Below the pieces are notes generated by a model. That model was not told where the DNA came from. It made no database searches and saw only the letters and a list, made by a program, of their open reading frames with translations. This document shows positions 43,981 through 53,324 of a stretch of 64,000 nucleotides of DNA, one piece after another. Made by a program: the position numbers and the translations under genes. Source of the stretch: Sphingomonas endolithica (GTDB taxonomy: Bacteria > Pseudomonadota > Alphaproteobacteria > Sphingomonadales > Sphingomonadaceae). Position 1 is the stretch's first letter; every line of letters starts with the position of its first letter. The stretch lies in contig NZ_CP103057.1 of assembly GCF_025231525.1 (NCBI RefSeq), positions 1,381,001 to 1,445,000 on the forward strand, read 5' to 3'.

Positions 43981-46251
43981 ATGAGCAACGTACGCACACT
44001 TCTTTGCGGCTGCGCAGTCGCGGCCTTGACGCTGCCGCTCGCGGCGATCGGCCAGACCATACCGGCGGATCCATCGGTACCGGCCACCGAGGCCGCCGCA
44101 CCGGAAGAAGCGAGCGACATCATCGTCACCGGCACGATCGCGTTTCGCAACCGTACCGAAGACGTCAACCCGGTGCTGTCCTACGATCTCGACTATTTCC
44201 AGCGTTTCGAGCCGGTATCGGTCGGCGAAATGCTGAAGCGCGTGCCGGGAGTCACCTTCACGTCGGACGTGCTCGAATATGACGGTGTGCAGTTCCGAGG
44301 GCTTCCGGCCGGCTATACGCAGGTGCTGATCAACGGTCGCCGCGCGCCCGGTGGCGAGTCCGATCGCAGCTTCTTCGTCGATCGCATTCCGGCCGAATTG
44401 GTCGAGAAAATCGAAATCGTGCGCAGCCCCCGCGCCGACCAGCCGAGCGAAGGCGTGGCCGGCTCGCTCAACATCGTCACCAAGGAAGCCGCGACGTTCG
44501 AGGGTGGGTTCGCCAAGGCGGGCGCGCTGATCAACAAGGACGGCAAGGTTCGCCCATCGCTTGCCGCGGCCTATGCCGGGCGGATCGGCGAGGACACCTC
44601 CTATTGGGGCGCGCTCAACTATCAGGAGCGCCGCAACCCGAAGAAGAAGGTGTCGCTGCGCTTCGATGACGTGGCCAGCGGGCCGCTCGACGAAACCAAC
44701 GACGTGTTCAACAATACCGAGCTGCAATCCGACACGCGCGACGGCAGCGATCTCTCTGGCAGCGCGGAGATCCGCCACGATTTCCATGGCGATGGCTTCA
44801 TCCGGCTGCAGGGCTTCTTCGTCGACACCAATCGCGACGAGGACGAGACCTCGCTGACGTTCGAAGGGCCGGATCTGGATGGTGACGGGGTCGAAATCCA
44901 GCACGAGGACATTCACCAGAAGACTTATGCGATCAACGCCGATGGCGTGATTCCAGTCGGCAGCGGGCAGCTTGGCCTGGCTGCCAGCTGGTCGGGTTAT
45001 CGCGAGAATAGCGATGTCCGCTCCGACGAAGGTGACACGGTGGCCGAGGCGGAACTCGCCGGCACCGAGACGCTGGACATCAAGGACGATGAATATTCCG
45101 GCACCGTTTATTATGCGATCGGCGCTGATGCGCTTCGCCTCAAGGTCGGCGTGGATCTGCTCAACAAGACGCGCAATGGCGCCAACCTGGCGTTCGACGA
45201 CGAAGGCGAAGCGGACGATCTGCTGCCCGGCGCCGTGTTCCGCATCCGCGAGAAGCGCTACGATCCCTATGCCCGGCTGACCTTCAAGCCATCGCCTGAG
45301 TTCACGCTGGATGCCGGGCTACGCTACGAGATCACGCGCCGCACCGTACGCAGCAACGAGGCCGACGAAAATGCGCTGACGCAAAGCGCCAAGTACAAGA
45401 CGGAATCGCTCAATCCCTCGCTGCACCTGCGCTACGAACCAACCGGCGTCGATCAGTTCCGCGCCTCGATCGCGCGCACCGTGCGGCGACCCGATTACGA
45501 TCTGATCACGCCCTATCTGCAGGAAGAAGAACCCGCGGACGAAAATGCCACGCAAGGCAATCCGGCACTGCGCAACGAACGTGCCTGGGGCGTGGACGTC
45601 GGCTATGAGCGCAAGCTCGGCCGCCGTGGCATCATCGGCGCCAACCTGTTCTACCGCGACATCACCGATGTCACCGAGCTGGTCTCGATTGGCGAGGAAA
45701 CCGACGACGGGCTGCGTATCCTGGAGCCGCGCAACGTCGGGGACGGCAAGGTATGGGGCATCGAGGTGGATTTCTCCGCGCCGCTCGACGTGGTCGGCAT
45801 GCCGGACACCGGGTTGTTTGCCAACTATACCTATCTCGACAGCTCGATCCGCGATCCCTTCACGGGGGAGAAGCGTCGCTTCAACAACCAGCCGCACCAC
45901 GTCTACAATGTCGGCTTCATCCAGACGGTGCGCGTGGCCGATGCGAGCTTTGGTGCCACGATCTCCGGGCGTAGCAAGTCTCTCGAATCCAATTTCGACG
46001 AGACGGTTGCGCTGAAGTACGATCCCGATCTGGAGGCGTTCGTCGAGAAGCGCATCGGCAAGAATTTCGTGCTGCGTTTCTCGGTGCAGGATATCCTGCG
46101 CCGGACCAAGTCCGAGACATTCCGTAAATATGACGGGGACTCCGTCGAGGAGGTGCTCGCCAACCGACGCGCCGGCGATATCGACGAATATGAGCTGGAG
46201 CGCGAGAATGCCGGCCCGCTCTATCAGGTGACGTTGCGCGCGGCTTTTTGA
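43981..46251 (+). CDS. TonB-dependent outer-membrane receptor
   Basis: Protein of 756 residues: signal peptide (MSNVRTLLCGCAVAALTLPLAA), an N-terminal TonB-box-like EEASDIIVTGT, the plug domain (SVGEMLKRVPGVTF, YDGVQFRGLPAGYTQVLINGR, PAELVEKIEIVRSP) and a 22-strand barrel ending in Phe (YQVTLRAAF). It imports a bulky substrate using proton-motive force. The neighbouring phytase suggests a phytate-related or phosphate-ester ligand, by inference. No SusD or transporter gene is adjacent. Confidence 0.93.
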   Translation: MSNVRTLLCGCAVAALTLPLAAIGQTIPADPSVPATEAAAPEEASDIIVTGTIAFRNRTEDVNPVLSYDLDYFQRFEPVSVGEMLKRVPGVTFTSDVLEYDGVQFRGLPAGYTQVLINGRRAPGGESDRSFFVDRIPAELVEKIEIVRSPRADQPSEGVAGSLNIVTKEAATFEGGFAKAGALINKDGKVRPSLAAAYAGRIGEDTSYWGALNYQERRNPKKKVSLRFDDVASGPLDETNDVFNNTELQSDTRDGSDLSGSAEIRHDFHGDGFIRLQGFFVDTNRDEDETSLTFEGPDLDGDGVEIQHEDIHQKTYAINADGVIPVGSGQLGLAASWSGYRENSDVRSDEGDTVAEAELAGTETLDIKDDEYSGTVYYAIGADALRLKVGVDLLNKTRNGANLAFDDEGEADDLLPGAVFRIREKRYDPYARLTFKPSPEFTLDAGLRYEITRRTVRSNEADENALTQSAKYKTESLNPSLHLRYEPTGVDQFRASIARTVRRPDYDLITPYLQEEEPADENATQGNPALRNERAWGVDVGYERKLGRRGIIGANLFYRDITDVTELVSIGEETDDGLRILEPRNVGDGKVWGIEVDFSAPLDVVGMPDTGLFANYTYLDSSIRDPFTGEKRRFNNQPHHVYNVGFIQTVRVADASFGATISGRSKSLESNFDETVALKYDPDLEAFVEKRIGKNFVLRFSVQDILRRTKSETFRKYDGDSVEEVLANRRAGDIDEYELERENAGPLYQVTLRAAF

Positions 46252-46389
46252 GGATTGCCGTAGCGGGGGCCTGCGGTTCGGAGATCGTTGCGAATTGTAG
46301 CTGCCGGACGGGCAAATCCGGCGCGCGCAGGTCATTACGAACAGGGCATGACTCCGGCTCGTCTTGCGGTGGAGGTTGTGTCTGCGCCG

Positions 46390-47061
46390 CTATCTCCAGT
46401 CGGCGAGCCACCCCGCGCCGTCCAGCATCTCGATCGCCTCGTCGATCCGGCGTGGTGCGTCCGCGGCAAGCGTCGGCTGATCGTCGCCGATCAGGGCGCG
46501 CATCTGTTGGGGGATGAAGACCAGGTCGATGAACTTGCCCGCCACGGTCGAGGCATGCTCGACTGCCTCGGGTGCGGCATCCTTGCCCGCCATCGCCAGG
46601 GCGACGCAGCGCACGCCGCCATCTCGTCCGATGCCGTCGAACAGGCAGGCGAGGTCGGGCATCCGGTGCGCGGTGGTCACCACCACGCGCATCAGCGCGA
46701 TCGCTTCGGGGGCGAGCGCATAAGACAGCAGATTGTGCCCGACGACGCGCATGCGGTCCTTGAGCGGCAGGTGCCAGGGCACGTCGCCCGATGGCACGAG
46801 CGTGCGATCGACCATGCGGCGTACCACGGCGGCGAACAGCTCTTCCTTATTTGCATAGCGCGCATAGAGGCTCGCCTTGCCCGCCCCCGCCTGCACCACG
46901 ACCTGATCGCAGCTCGTGGCATCGAAGCCGCGCTGCAAGAACAACGCCGTGGCGGCATCCAGAATGCGGCGGTCGACTTCGCCGGCCTGCTCGGCGGGCG
47001 GGCGGCCGCCGCGGCTGCGGCGCGTGCTTGCCCGGGAGGCGGGATCGGGGAGAGCTTGCAT
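46390..47061 (-). CDS. TetR/AcrR family transcriptional regulator
   Basis: Repressor of 223 residues with a Gly/Arg-rich start, an N-terminal TetR helix-turn-helix (about residues 28-75: VDRRILDAATALFLQRGFDATS, QAGAGKASLYARYANKEELFAAV), and an all-helical ligand domain. It is divergent from the PNPOx-like / NmrA-like gene pair and a perfect inverted repeat lies between, so it probably represses both itself and the pair. The inducer is unknown. Confidence 0.88.
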   Translation of the reverse strand: MQALPDPASRASTRRSRGGRPPAEQAGEVDRRILDAATALFLQRGFDATSCDQVVVQAGAGKASLYARYANKEELFAAVVRRMVDRTLVPSGDVPWHLPLKDRMRVVGHNLLSYALAPEAIALMRVVVTTAHRMPDLACLFDGIGRDGGVRCVALAMAGKDAAPEAVEHASTVAGKFIDLVFIPQQMRALIGDDQPTLAADAPRRIDEAIEMLDGAGWLADWR

Positions 47062-47097
47062 GACGCAACCATATAGGCCATCGCGCCGTCTATAGGA

Positions 47098-47117
47098 ACT
47101 GAACGGCGTAGTTCAGT
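47098..47117. promoter_or_regulatory. Candidate TetR operator
   Basis: Perfect 7-bp inverted repeat ACTGAAC - 6 bases - GTTCAGT, in the spacer between tetR-like gene start (47061) and the next gene start (47136). TATAGG at 47091 and ATATAGG at 47081 may be -10 parts of overlapping divergent promoters. The position and symmetry fit a TetR-family operator. Confidence 0.65.
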
Positions 47118-47135
47118 AAATCCCGGGAGGTTCAT

Positions 47136-47570
47136 ATGAGTGAGATGACGTTGAGCGCGCTGGCAACGCGCATGGGCAAGATCGATTTCGCCATGCTATC
47201 GACCCGCACCGCAGGCGGCACCATTGCCAGCCGACCGATGAGCAATAACGGTGAGGTGGCGTTTCAGGGTGACAGCTTCTTCTTCACCTACGAGGAGGCG
47301 CGCACGGTCGCCGATATCGAGGGCGATGCGCAGGTCGGCCTGACCTTCACCGGCGCGGCCGGCCTGCTTGGCGGGCCGCCCTTGTTCATCGCCGTAGAAG
47401 GCCATGCCGCCCTGATCCGCGACAAGGCGGCGTTCGCCGCACATTGGACGGACGGGCTCGATCGCTGGTTCGAACAGGGCGTCGATACACCCGGCATCGT
47501 GCTGATTCAGGTGCATGCCGACCGCATCCATTACTGGAATGGCAGCGACGAAGGCGAGGTCGCATTGTGA
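47136..47570 (+). CDS. Pyridoxamine 5'-phosphate oxidase-fold protein (general stress type)
   Basis: A 144-residue flavin-binding split barrel: MGKIDFAMLSTRTAGGTIASRPMSNNGEV, FFFTYEEARTVADIEGDAQVGLTF, and VHADRIHYWNGS at the end, matching the general-stress protein 26 branch rather than the biosynthetic PdxH. GGGAGG at 47125 precedes the ATG. The stop overlaps the next start (GTGA). Probably uses FMN, FAD or F420-like cofactors; reaction unknown. Confidence 0.88.
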   Translation: MSEMTLSALATRMGKIDFAMLSTRTAGGTIASRPMSNNGEVAFQGDSFFFTYEEARTVADIEGDAQVGLTFTGAAGLLGGPPLFIAVEGHAALIRDKAAFAAHWTDGLDRWFEQGVDTPGIVLIQVHADRIHYWNGSDEGEVAL

Positions 47571-48472
47571 CGGACGGCATTGGCCGGACGGTCGCCTTGG
47601 TCGGCGCGACCGGCGATCTGGGTGGTCGTATCGCCGCCGCGCTGGCACGGCGCGGGGTCGAGGTCCGGGCACCGATCCGCATCGGCACGCCTGCCGCCAG
47701 GCAGGATGCCTTGCGTGCTGCCGGTGCGACGCCGCTGCCCGTGGACTTCGATGATGCCGCGGCATTGACGCGCGCATTGGCGGGGGCGGCGTGCGTCGTC
47801 TCGGCGCTAAACGGGCTTGCCCCGATCATGCTCGACTTGCAGGGGCGGGTGCTGGATGCGGCGGTGGCAGCGGGCGTGCCGCGCTTCATCCCGTCCGATT
47901 TCTCGCTCGATTTCACCCACACCCGGCCTGGCGACAATCGCAACATGGATTTGCGGCGCGCCTTCATGGCGCGCGTCGATGCGGCGCCGATCCGCATGAC
48001 CTCGATCCTCAACGGCGCTTTTGCCGACCTGCTAACGGGCGAGGCGCCGATCATCCTGCACAAGTTCCGCCGCGTGCTGTATTGGGGCGATGCGAACCAG
48101 GCGTTCGACTTCACCACCAAGGACGATGTCGCCGACTATGCCGCCGACGCGGCGCTCGATCCCGAGGCGCCGCGCTTCCTGCGCATTGCAGGCGACGAGG
48201 TCAGCCCGCGCGAGCTGAGCGCGCTGATGACGCGGCTCGACAGCCGCCCGTGGAAGCCGCTGCACGCCGGTGGGATCGGTCGCCTGAGCGGGGTGATCCG
48301 GATCGCCCGAGCGCTGTCGCCCAAGAGCGACGCGCCTTTCCCGGCCTGGCAGGGGATGCAATATCTCCGCGACATGTCGAGTGGGCGCGGCAAGCTCTTC
48401 CCGCTCGACAATGAGCGGTACGGCAAGACCGACTGGACGCGCGCCGAGGACATCCTTGCTGCCACCGTGTGA
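47567..48472 (+). CDS. NmrA-like NAD(P)-binding reductase
   Basis: Atypical short-chain dehydrogenase of 301 residues with a Rossmann fold: VALVGATGDLGGRIAAALARRG near residue 8, then VSALNGL at about 80, RFIPSDFSLDF at about 105, and WGDANQAFDFTTKDDVADYAADAA. It resembles NmrA / isoflavone reductase-like enzymes. GTG start overlapping the previous stop. It shares an operon with the PNPOx protein, and the TetR operator region is upstream. Substrate unknown. Confidence 0.87.
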   Translation: MTDGIGRTVALVGATGDLGGRIAAALARRGVEVRAPIRIGTPAARQDALRAAGATPLPVDFDDAAALTRALAGAACVVSALNGLAPIMLDLQGRVLDAAVAAGVPRFIPSDFSLDFTHTRPGDNRNMDLRRAFMARVDAAPIRMTSILNGAFADLLTGEAPIILHKFRRVLYWGDANQAFDFTTKDDVADYAADAALDPEAPRFLRIAGDEVSPRELSALMTRLDSRPWKPLHAGGIGRLSGVIRIARALSPKSDAPFPAWQGMQYLRDMSSGRGKLFPLDNERYGKTDWTRAEDILAATV

Positions 48473-48681
48473 TCCTCGAACCCGGCGCCTGCACGAGCGA
48501 CGCCGTTACTGTCTTCCCGATCGAGGGCGCGGAATCTGCGATCGGCTAACGCGTTGGCACGCGGATTGCGGGGCGCTGGCGGTGATGGTCTTGGTTCGAC
48601 TAAGAAGGCGACCGTTGTCGCTGCTCAGCACGACAGGGTCGCAAGAGGATGTATGATGACCATGGCGAGTAAAGCGGCGGT

Positions 48682-49158
48682 ATGATCACGCTGCATCTGG
48701 CGCGGGCCGACAATGGCGTGATCGGTCGCGACGGGGCGCTGCCCTGGCGCCTGCCCGCGGACATGAAACGCTTCAAGCAGCGGACCATGGGCAAGCCGAT
48801 GATCATGGGCCGCAGGACGTTCGAAAGCTTTCCGGCACCGCTGCCTGGGCGCCGCCATATCGTGCTGACGCGCGATCCGGCGTGGGCCGCCGATGGAGCG
48901 GAGGTGGCGCATTCGCCGGCGGCCGCCTTGGCGCTGGCCGGTGCGGGCGACATCGCGGTGATCGGGGGGGCGGAGGTGTACGCGCTGTTGATCGAGCAGG
49001 CCGACCGGATCGAACTGACCGAGGTGCATGCCGCCCCGAAAGGTGATGTAGCGGTGCCCGCTTTTACGGGATGGCGTGAAGTGGCGCGGGAAGATCATGC
49101 CGCCGAGGGCGATCGCCCTGCATACAGCTTCGTGACGCTCGAACGATCCTCGGCCTGA
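48682..49158 (+). CDS. folA: Dihydrofolate reductase
   Basis: NADPH-dependent reductase of 158 residues: ITLHLARADNGVIGRDGALPWRLPADMKRFK at the start, GKPMIMGRRTFESFP in the middle, and VIGGAEVYALLIEQADRIELTEV. The usual substrate carboxylate site is Asp in LPWRLPADM. The spacer before it (48473-48681, 209 bases) shows no gene. ribF is 40 bases downstream on the same strand, so they may be co-transcribed. Confidence 0.95.
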   Translation: MITLHLARADNGVIGRDGALPWRLPADMKRFKQRTMGKPMIMGRRTFESFPAPLPGRRHIVLTRDPAWAADGAEVAHSPAAALALAGAGDIAVIGGAEVYALLIEQADRIELTEVHAAPKGDVAVPAFTGWREVAREDHAAEGDRPAYSFVTLERSSA

Positions 49159-49198
49159 GGCCTAGCGCCGCGGGCGGCGCGACCCTATAGCCCGTGCC

Positions 49199-50125
49199 AT
49201 GCAGCGGCTGGACGGCAGCGCGGCGGTCCCCTCGCATCTGGCAGGCGGCATCGTGGCGCTCGGCAATTTCGACGGGTTCCACCTCGGTCACCAGGCGGTG
49301 GTCGGTGCGGCGATCGCGCGTGCGCGGGCCGAGGGGCGCCCTGCGCTCGTCGCCACGTTCGATCCGCATCCGGTGCGGTACTTCCGGCCCGATAGTCCAC
49401 CATTCCGGCTGACCACGCTCGACCAGCGCGAGGCCCTGTTTGCCGCGGCGGGCGCGGACGCGATGGTCGTGTTCGGCTTCGACCAGGCCTTGGCGAGCCT
49501 GACTGCGGCTGAATTTATTTCCGAACGTCTGATCGGTGCGCTGGACATCAAGGGCGTGGTCACGGGCGAGGACTTCACCTTCGGCAAGGGTAAAAGCGGC
49601 ACGATCGCTACCTTGGCCGAGGCAGGCGACCGGCTTGGCTTCTCGGTCGAGACCGTTGCTCCGGTGACACTGGACGGCGAGATCGTGTCGTCGAGCCGCA
49701 TCCGCGATGCGTTGATCGCCGGCGACCCGCGCGGCGCGGCGCGGCTGCTGACCCGTCCGTATGCCATCCGGGGCACGGTGCAGCATGGCGACAAGCTGGG
49801 GCGGACGATCGGCTACCCCACCGCCAATGTCGACATGGCCAATTACCTGCGCCCTGCGTACGGCATCTACGCCGTGCGCGGCCGGCTGGCGGATGGACGC
49901 GTGTTGGCCGGGGCGGCGAATCTCGGTATCCGCCCGACCTTCGACCCGCCCAAGGAGCTGCTCGAGCCGTTCTTCTTCGACTTTGCCGAGGATCTTTACG
50001 GCCAGACGATCGAGGTCGAGTTGATCGACTTCCTGCGCGCCGAGGCCAAGTTCGACAGCTTGGACGCGCTGACCGCGCAGATGGACTTGGATTGCGCGCG
50101 GGCGCGGATGATCCTGGCGGGCTAG
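49199..50125 (+). CDS. ribF: Bifunctional riboflavin kinase / FAD synthetase
   Basis: Protein of 308 residues. The N-terminal nucleotidyltransferase (FAD synthetase) has ALGNFDGFHLGHQ; the C-terminal kinase (from about residue 180) has RTIGYPTANVDMANYLRPAYGIYAV, the PTAN motif of flavokinases. Makes FMN and FAD from riboflavin and ATP in the cytoplasm. A half family C repeat follows the gene at 50136. Confidence 0.95.
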   Translation: MQRLDGSAAVPSHLAGGIVALGNFDGFHLGHQAVVGAAIARARAEGRPALVATFDPHPVRYFRPDSPPFRLTTLDQREALFAAAGADAMVVFGFDQALASLTAAEFISERLIGALDIKGVVTGEDFTFGKGKSGTIATLAEAGDRLGFSVETVAPVTLDGEIVSSSRIRDALIAGDPRGAARLLTRPYAIRGTVQHGDKLGRTIGYPTANVDMANYLRPAYGIYAVRGRLADGRVLAGAANLGIRPTFDPPKELLEPFFFDFAEDLYGQTIEVELIDFLRAEAKFDSLDALTAQMDLDCARARMILAG

Positions 50126-50135
50126 GCTGCTTACA

Positions 50136-50166
50136 TCGACCCTTCGCTCGACACAAACGGATGGGC
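50136..50166. repeat. Half family C repeat
   Basis: Reads ATCGACCCTTCGCTCGACACAAACGGATGGGC and matches the right arm of copies at 4374 and 8110 (CTTCGCTCGACACGAACGG, with trailing ATGGG as in copy 1). The left arm is missing. Confidence 0.65.
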
Positions 50167-50202
50167 GTGACTTGAGCAAGAGGTCGGTCGCGGCAGCGCC
50201 GC

Positions 50203-52743
50203 TTAATAGATGCCTTCTTCGCGTTGCAGGAAGTCCGTGTCGCGACGCTGTTCGGCGCGGCTGGCGGCGGCGGCCTTGTCGGCGCGGGCACGGGCGACGG
50301 CGGCGGCGAGTGCTGGGTCGGCCATTACGCCGGCGCGACGGATCGCGCGGCGCGGTTCGCTTTCCGGCTTGAACGCTTCCCAGATCACGCCGGCCTTAGG
50401 ATCGTTGCCGGGCCAGGCGCCGTAGACCGGTTTGCCGCTGGCACGATCGACGCGCACCATGCGCACGCCAGGGGGGCCGCGGAAAGGCAGCTTTTCCATG
50501 CCTTCATAGGCCTTGATCGCCCATTGCTTGAAGATCGGCGCGGCGACCGTGCCGCCCTGTGCCGCACCGCCCAATTTCCGCGGCGTGTCGTAGCCGATAT
50601 AGACGCCGGCGATCATCTGCGGCGTCCCGCCGATGAACCACACGTCGGTCGGCCCCGAATTGGTGCCGGTCTTGCCGAACATCGGACGATCGAGATCGCG
50701 CAGCACCGTCGCCGTGCCGCGCTGGATCACGCCCTCGGCGATGTGGACCATCTGATAGGCGCTGATCGCGTCCAGCACCTGCTTGCCGCGGATCATCGGG
50801 CGCGGCATCGCCTTGCCGTTCCAGTCGGGCGCGTTGCAGCCGTCGCAGGCGCGCCAGTTGGTGGGCCACACCACCTTGCCATGGCGGTCCTGGGCGAAAT
50901 CGATCAGCGTCGCCGGGTGCGCGCGGCCCTGGTTGGCCAGGATCGTATAGGCGTTGACCATGCGCGACACGGTCGTCTCCCCGGCGCCGAGTGCGAACGA
51001 CAGATAGGACGGGTACTTGCCCACGCCGATCCGGTCCATCAGCCCAACGACCTTGTCCATGCCGGTCTGGTTGGCGATCTTGACCGTCATCAGGTTGCGC
51101 GACTGTTCCAGACCCCAGCGCATGGTGTGCGGCCCCGCACCGCGCATGTTGCCGAAATTGCGGAAGCATTTCTGCCCCAGCCGGGCGCCCTGATAGACGC
51201 AGAACGGACCGTCGACGACGATCGAGGCCGGCGTCATGCCGTTCGCCAGCGCGGCTGCATAGACGATGGGCTTGATCGTCGATCCAGGCTGGCGCTGCGC
51301 CTGGGTGGCGCGGTTGAAAGACTGGAGCCGCGCGTCGAAGCCGCCTTGCATCGCCAGCACCCGCCCGGTGGCGGGTTCCTCCACCACGAAGCCGCCCGAT
51401 ATCTTGGGCACGCTGCGCAAGGAGAACGTGCCACCTTCGGGTGCGACCGCGATGATATCGCCGACCTTCAGCGCGTTGAAGGCATTGCCCCCCTCGCCAC
51501 GCACCGGCATCTGCGCCGCCGAACGCGGCAGTTCCGCCGTCTGGCCGTTGCTGAACCCGATCGTCGCCGCACTGCCACCGGTCGAGGTGACGATCGCTGC
51601 GCGCCAGTCGCGGTAATCGAGACCGATATTGGTGTTGAGCAGGACGCTCTGCCAATTGTCGCCGTCGATCTCGACATGCCGCAGCGGGCCGGACCAGCCG
51701 CGACCGCGGTCGAAGCGGAGCAGGCCGTCGCGCAATGCTTCCTGCGCATATTGCTGCTGCTTGACGTCGAACGAAGTGCGCACCCACAGGCCGCCGGCAT
51801 AGACGCTGTACGGTCCGACCTTGCCGTCCTCACCGAACTTGTCGATCAGCTGGCGGCGGACTTCCTCGACGAAATAGCCGGAACCGGCGACCTGCTGCTT
51901 GGGTGACTGGCGGGGGACGGTGCCGAGCGGTTCGGCATTGGCGGTCTGGTACTGGCTGGCGGTGATGAAGCCGTTCTTGACCATCTCGCTCAGCACATAG
52001 TTGCGGCGGTCCAACGCCTTTTGCGTGTTGCGGATCGGATCGTAGTTGGACGGGCCCTTGGGCAGGATGGCGAGATAGGCCATCTGTGCCAGATCGAGGT
52101 CGTTCAGATCCTTGCCGAAATAGGCGTAGCTAGCGGCGGCGACGCCGAAGGCGTTGCGGCCCAAAGCGATCTGGTTGAGGTAAAGCTCCAGGATCTGCTG
52201 CTTGGTCAGCGCATCCTCGATGCGGTAGGCCAGGATCGCTTCCTTGGCCTTGCGCATATAGCTCGTCTCGTTGCCGATCAGCAGGTTTTTGGCGACCTGC
52301 TGCGTGATCGTCGAGGCGCCGACCGGGCGGCGGTTGCTGCGCATGTTGCTGACGATGGCGGCGGCGATGCCGGGATAGTCGACGCCGTGATGCTCGAAGA
52401 AGGTACGGTCCTCGGCGGCGAGGAAGGCGCGGACCAGCAAGGGCGGATATTCGGCGTAGCTGAGTTCGACGCGGCGTTCGCGGGCATAGCTGTGGATCGG
52501 GACGCCATCGATGCCACGGACGTTGGTGGGGAGTGGCGGTTCGTAGGCGCGGAGTTTGTCGACCGAGGGGAGATCACGGGCGACGAGCAGCCAGAGGGCG
52601 AGCAGGCCGATCGCCGCCAGCAGCGCCAGATAGATCGGCCAGCGGACCCACCACCGCCCCCAGATACGCTGCACGGCACCGCGGAAGCCGCCGACATCGC
52701 GGCGGAGGCGGAAATTGACGGTATCGGATTCGCTTGCGGCCAT
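50203..52743 (-). CDS. mrcA: Class A penicillin-binding protein 1A (transglycosylase/transpeptidase)
   Basis: Peptidoglycan synthase of 846 residues. A cytoplasmic start and one membrane helix (PIYLALLAAIGLLALWLL) lead to the GT51 transglycosylase domain with AAEDRTFFEHHGVDYPGIA, GASTITQQVAKNL and KEAILAYRIE, then an OB-like region and the transpeptidase with SxxK PGSTIKP, SxN SRNLMT and KTG GKTGTNSG. Long class A PBPs with this pattern are PBP1A. It acts in cell-wall elongation; the glycine-zipper gene upstream may be envelope related. Confidence 0.95.
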   Translation of the reverse strand: MAASESDTVNFRLRRDVGGFRGAVQRIWGRWWVRWPIYLALLAAIGLLALWLLVARDLPSVDKLRAYEPPLPTNVRGIDGVPIHSYARERRVELSYAEYPPLLVRAFLAAEDRTFFEHHGVDYPGIAAAIVSNMRSNRRPVGASTITQQVAKNLLIGNETSYMRKAKEAILAYRIEDALTKQQILELYLNQIALGRNAFGVAAASYAYFGKDLNDLDLAQMAYLAILPKGPSNYDPIRNTQKALDRRNYVLSEMVKNGFITASQYQTANAEPLGTVPRQSPKQQVAGSGYFVEEVRRQLIDKFGEDGKVGPYSVYAGGLWVRTSFDVKQQQYAQEALRDGLLRFDRGRGWSGPLRHVEIDGDNWQSVLLNTNIGLDYRDWRAAIVTSTGGSAATIGFSNGQTAELPRSAAQMPVRGEGGNAFNALKVGDIIAVAPEGGTFSLRSVPKISGGFVVEEPATGRVLAMQGGFDARLQSFNRATQAQRQPGSTIKPIVYAAALANGMTPASIVVDGPFCVYQGARLGQKCFRNFGNMRGAGPHTMRWGLEQSRNLMTVKIANQTGMDKVVGLMDRIGVGKYPSYLSFALGAGETTVSRMVNAYTILANQGRAHPATLIDFAQDRHGKVVWPTNWRACDGCNAPDWNGKAMPRPMIRGKQVLDAISAYQMVHIAEGVIQRGTATVLRDLDRPMFGKTGTNSGPTDVWFIGGTPQMIAGVYIGYDTPRKLGGAAQGGTVAAPIFKQWAIKAYEGMEKLPFRGPPGVRMVRVDRASGKPVYGAWPGNDPKAGVIWEAFKPESEPRRAIRRAGVMADPALAAAVARARADKAAAASRAEQRRDTDFLQREEGIY

Positions 52744-52829
52744 ATGAACCCCAAGCCTCTAGCAACTTTACCGGGGCATGCCAGCCCAAGGCGCACGGGC
52801 GGCGCGATGCCGCCCGTGCACTTCGGCGA

Positions 52830-53288
52830 TTAGCGGCAGCGGGTGCCGTTGCCGTTGCGGCCACGGCGGCCGCGATTGTCGTCGCTCTTGTCGATCGCCT
52901 GGCCGGCCAGCGCACCGCCGGCGGCACCGATGATCGCGCCGAGCAGGCCCGAACCGCCGGGCGCGATCGCGGCACCCAGGGCACCACCGGCGACACCGCC
53001 GACGATCAGGCCGGTCGTGCCGTCCTGGCGGCGGCAGTAATAGCGGCCGTCATTGCCGCGATAGACGCGGTCGTTGGAGGACAATTCACGCTCGCGGTAG
53101 CGGCGGTTATCTTCGCGGTAGTAACGGCCGGCATCGTAGCCACCGTAGGCGGGATCCGGATTGTTGTAATCGTAGCGGCTATAGTCGCTGGAATAGCCGG
53201 GACGACCACCATTGTCATAGGTGCTGCAGCCGGCGACCAGGGTCGAGGCAGCGGCGGCGAGGCCGAGAGTCAGAGCGCGCATCATCAT
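52830..53288 (-). CDS. Glycine-zipper 2TM (17 kDa surface antigen-like) lipoprotein
   Basis: A protein of 152 residues at most: signal and lipobox LTLGLAAAASTLVAGCS, a Tyr/Asp/Arg-rich segment (YSSDYSRYDYNNPDPAYGG), YYCRRQDGTTGL, then a glycine zipper GLIVGGVAGGALGAAI and GLLGAIIGAAGGALAGQ before a basic tail. Outer-membrane lipoproteins of this type are common in envelope stress. Three ATG codons in a row at 53288, 53285, 53282; the SD AGGAGA favours the second or third. Confidence 0.88.
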   Translation of the reverse strand: MMMRALTLGLAAAASTLVAGCSTYDNGGRPGYSSDYSRYDYNNPDPAYGGYDAGRYYREDNRRYRERELSSNDRVYRGNDGRYYCRRQDGTTGLIVGGVAGGALGAAIAPGGSGLLGAIIGAAGGALAGQAIDKSDDNRGRRGRNGNGTRCR

Positions 53289-53324
53289 TCTCCTGTTGAA
53301 TGACTAGCCAATGCCGCCCCGAGG

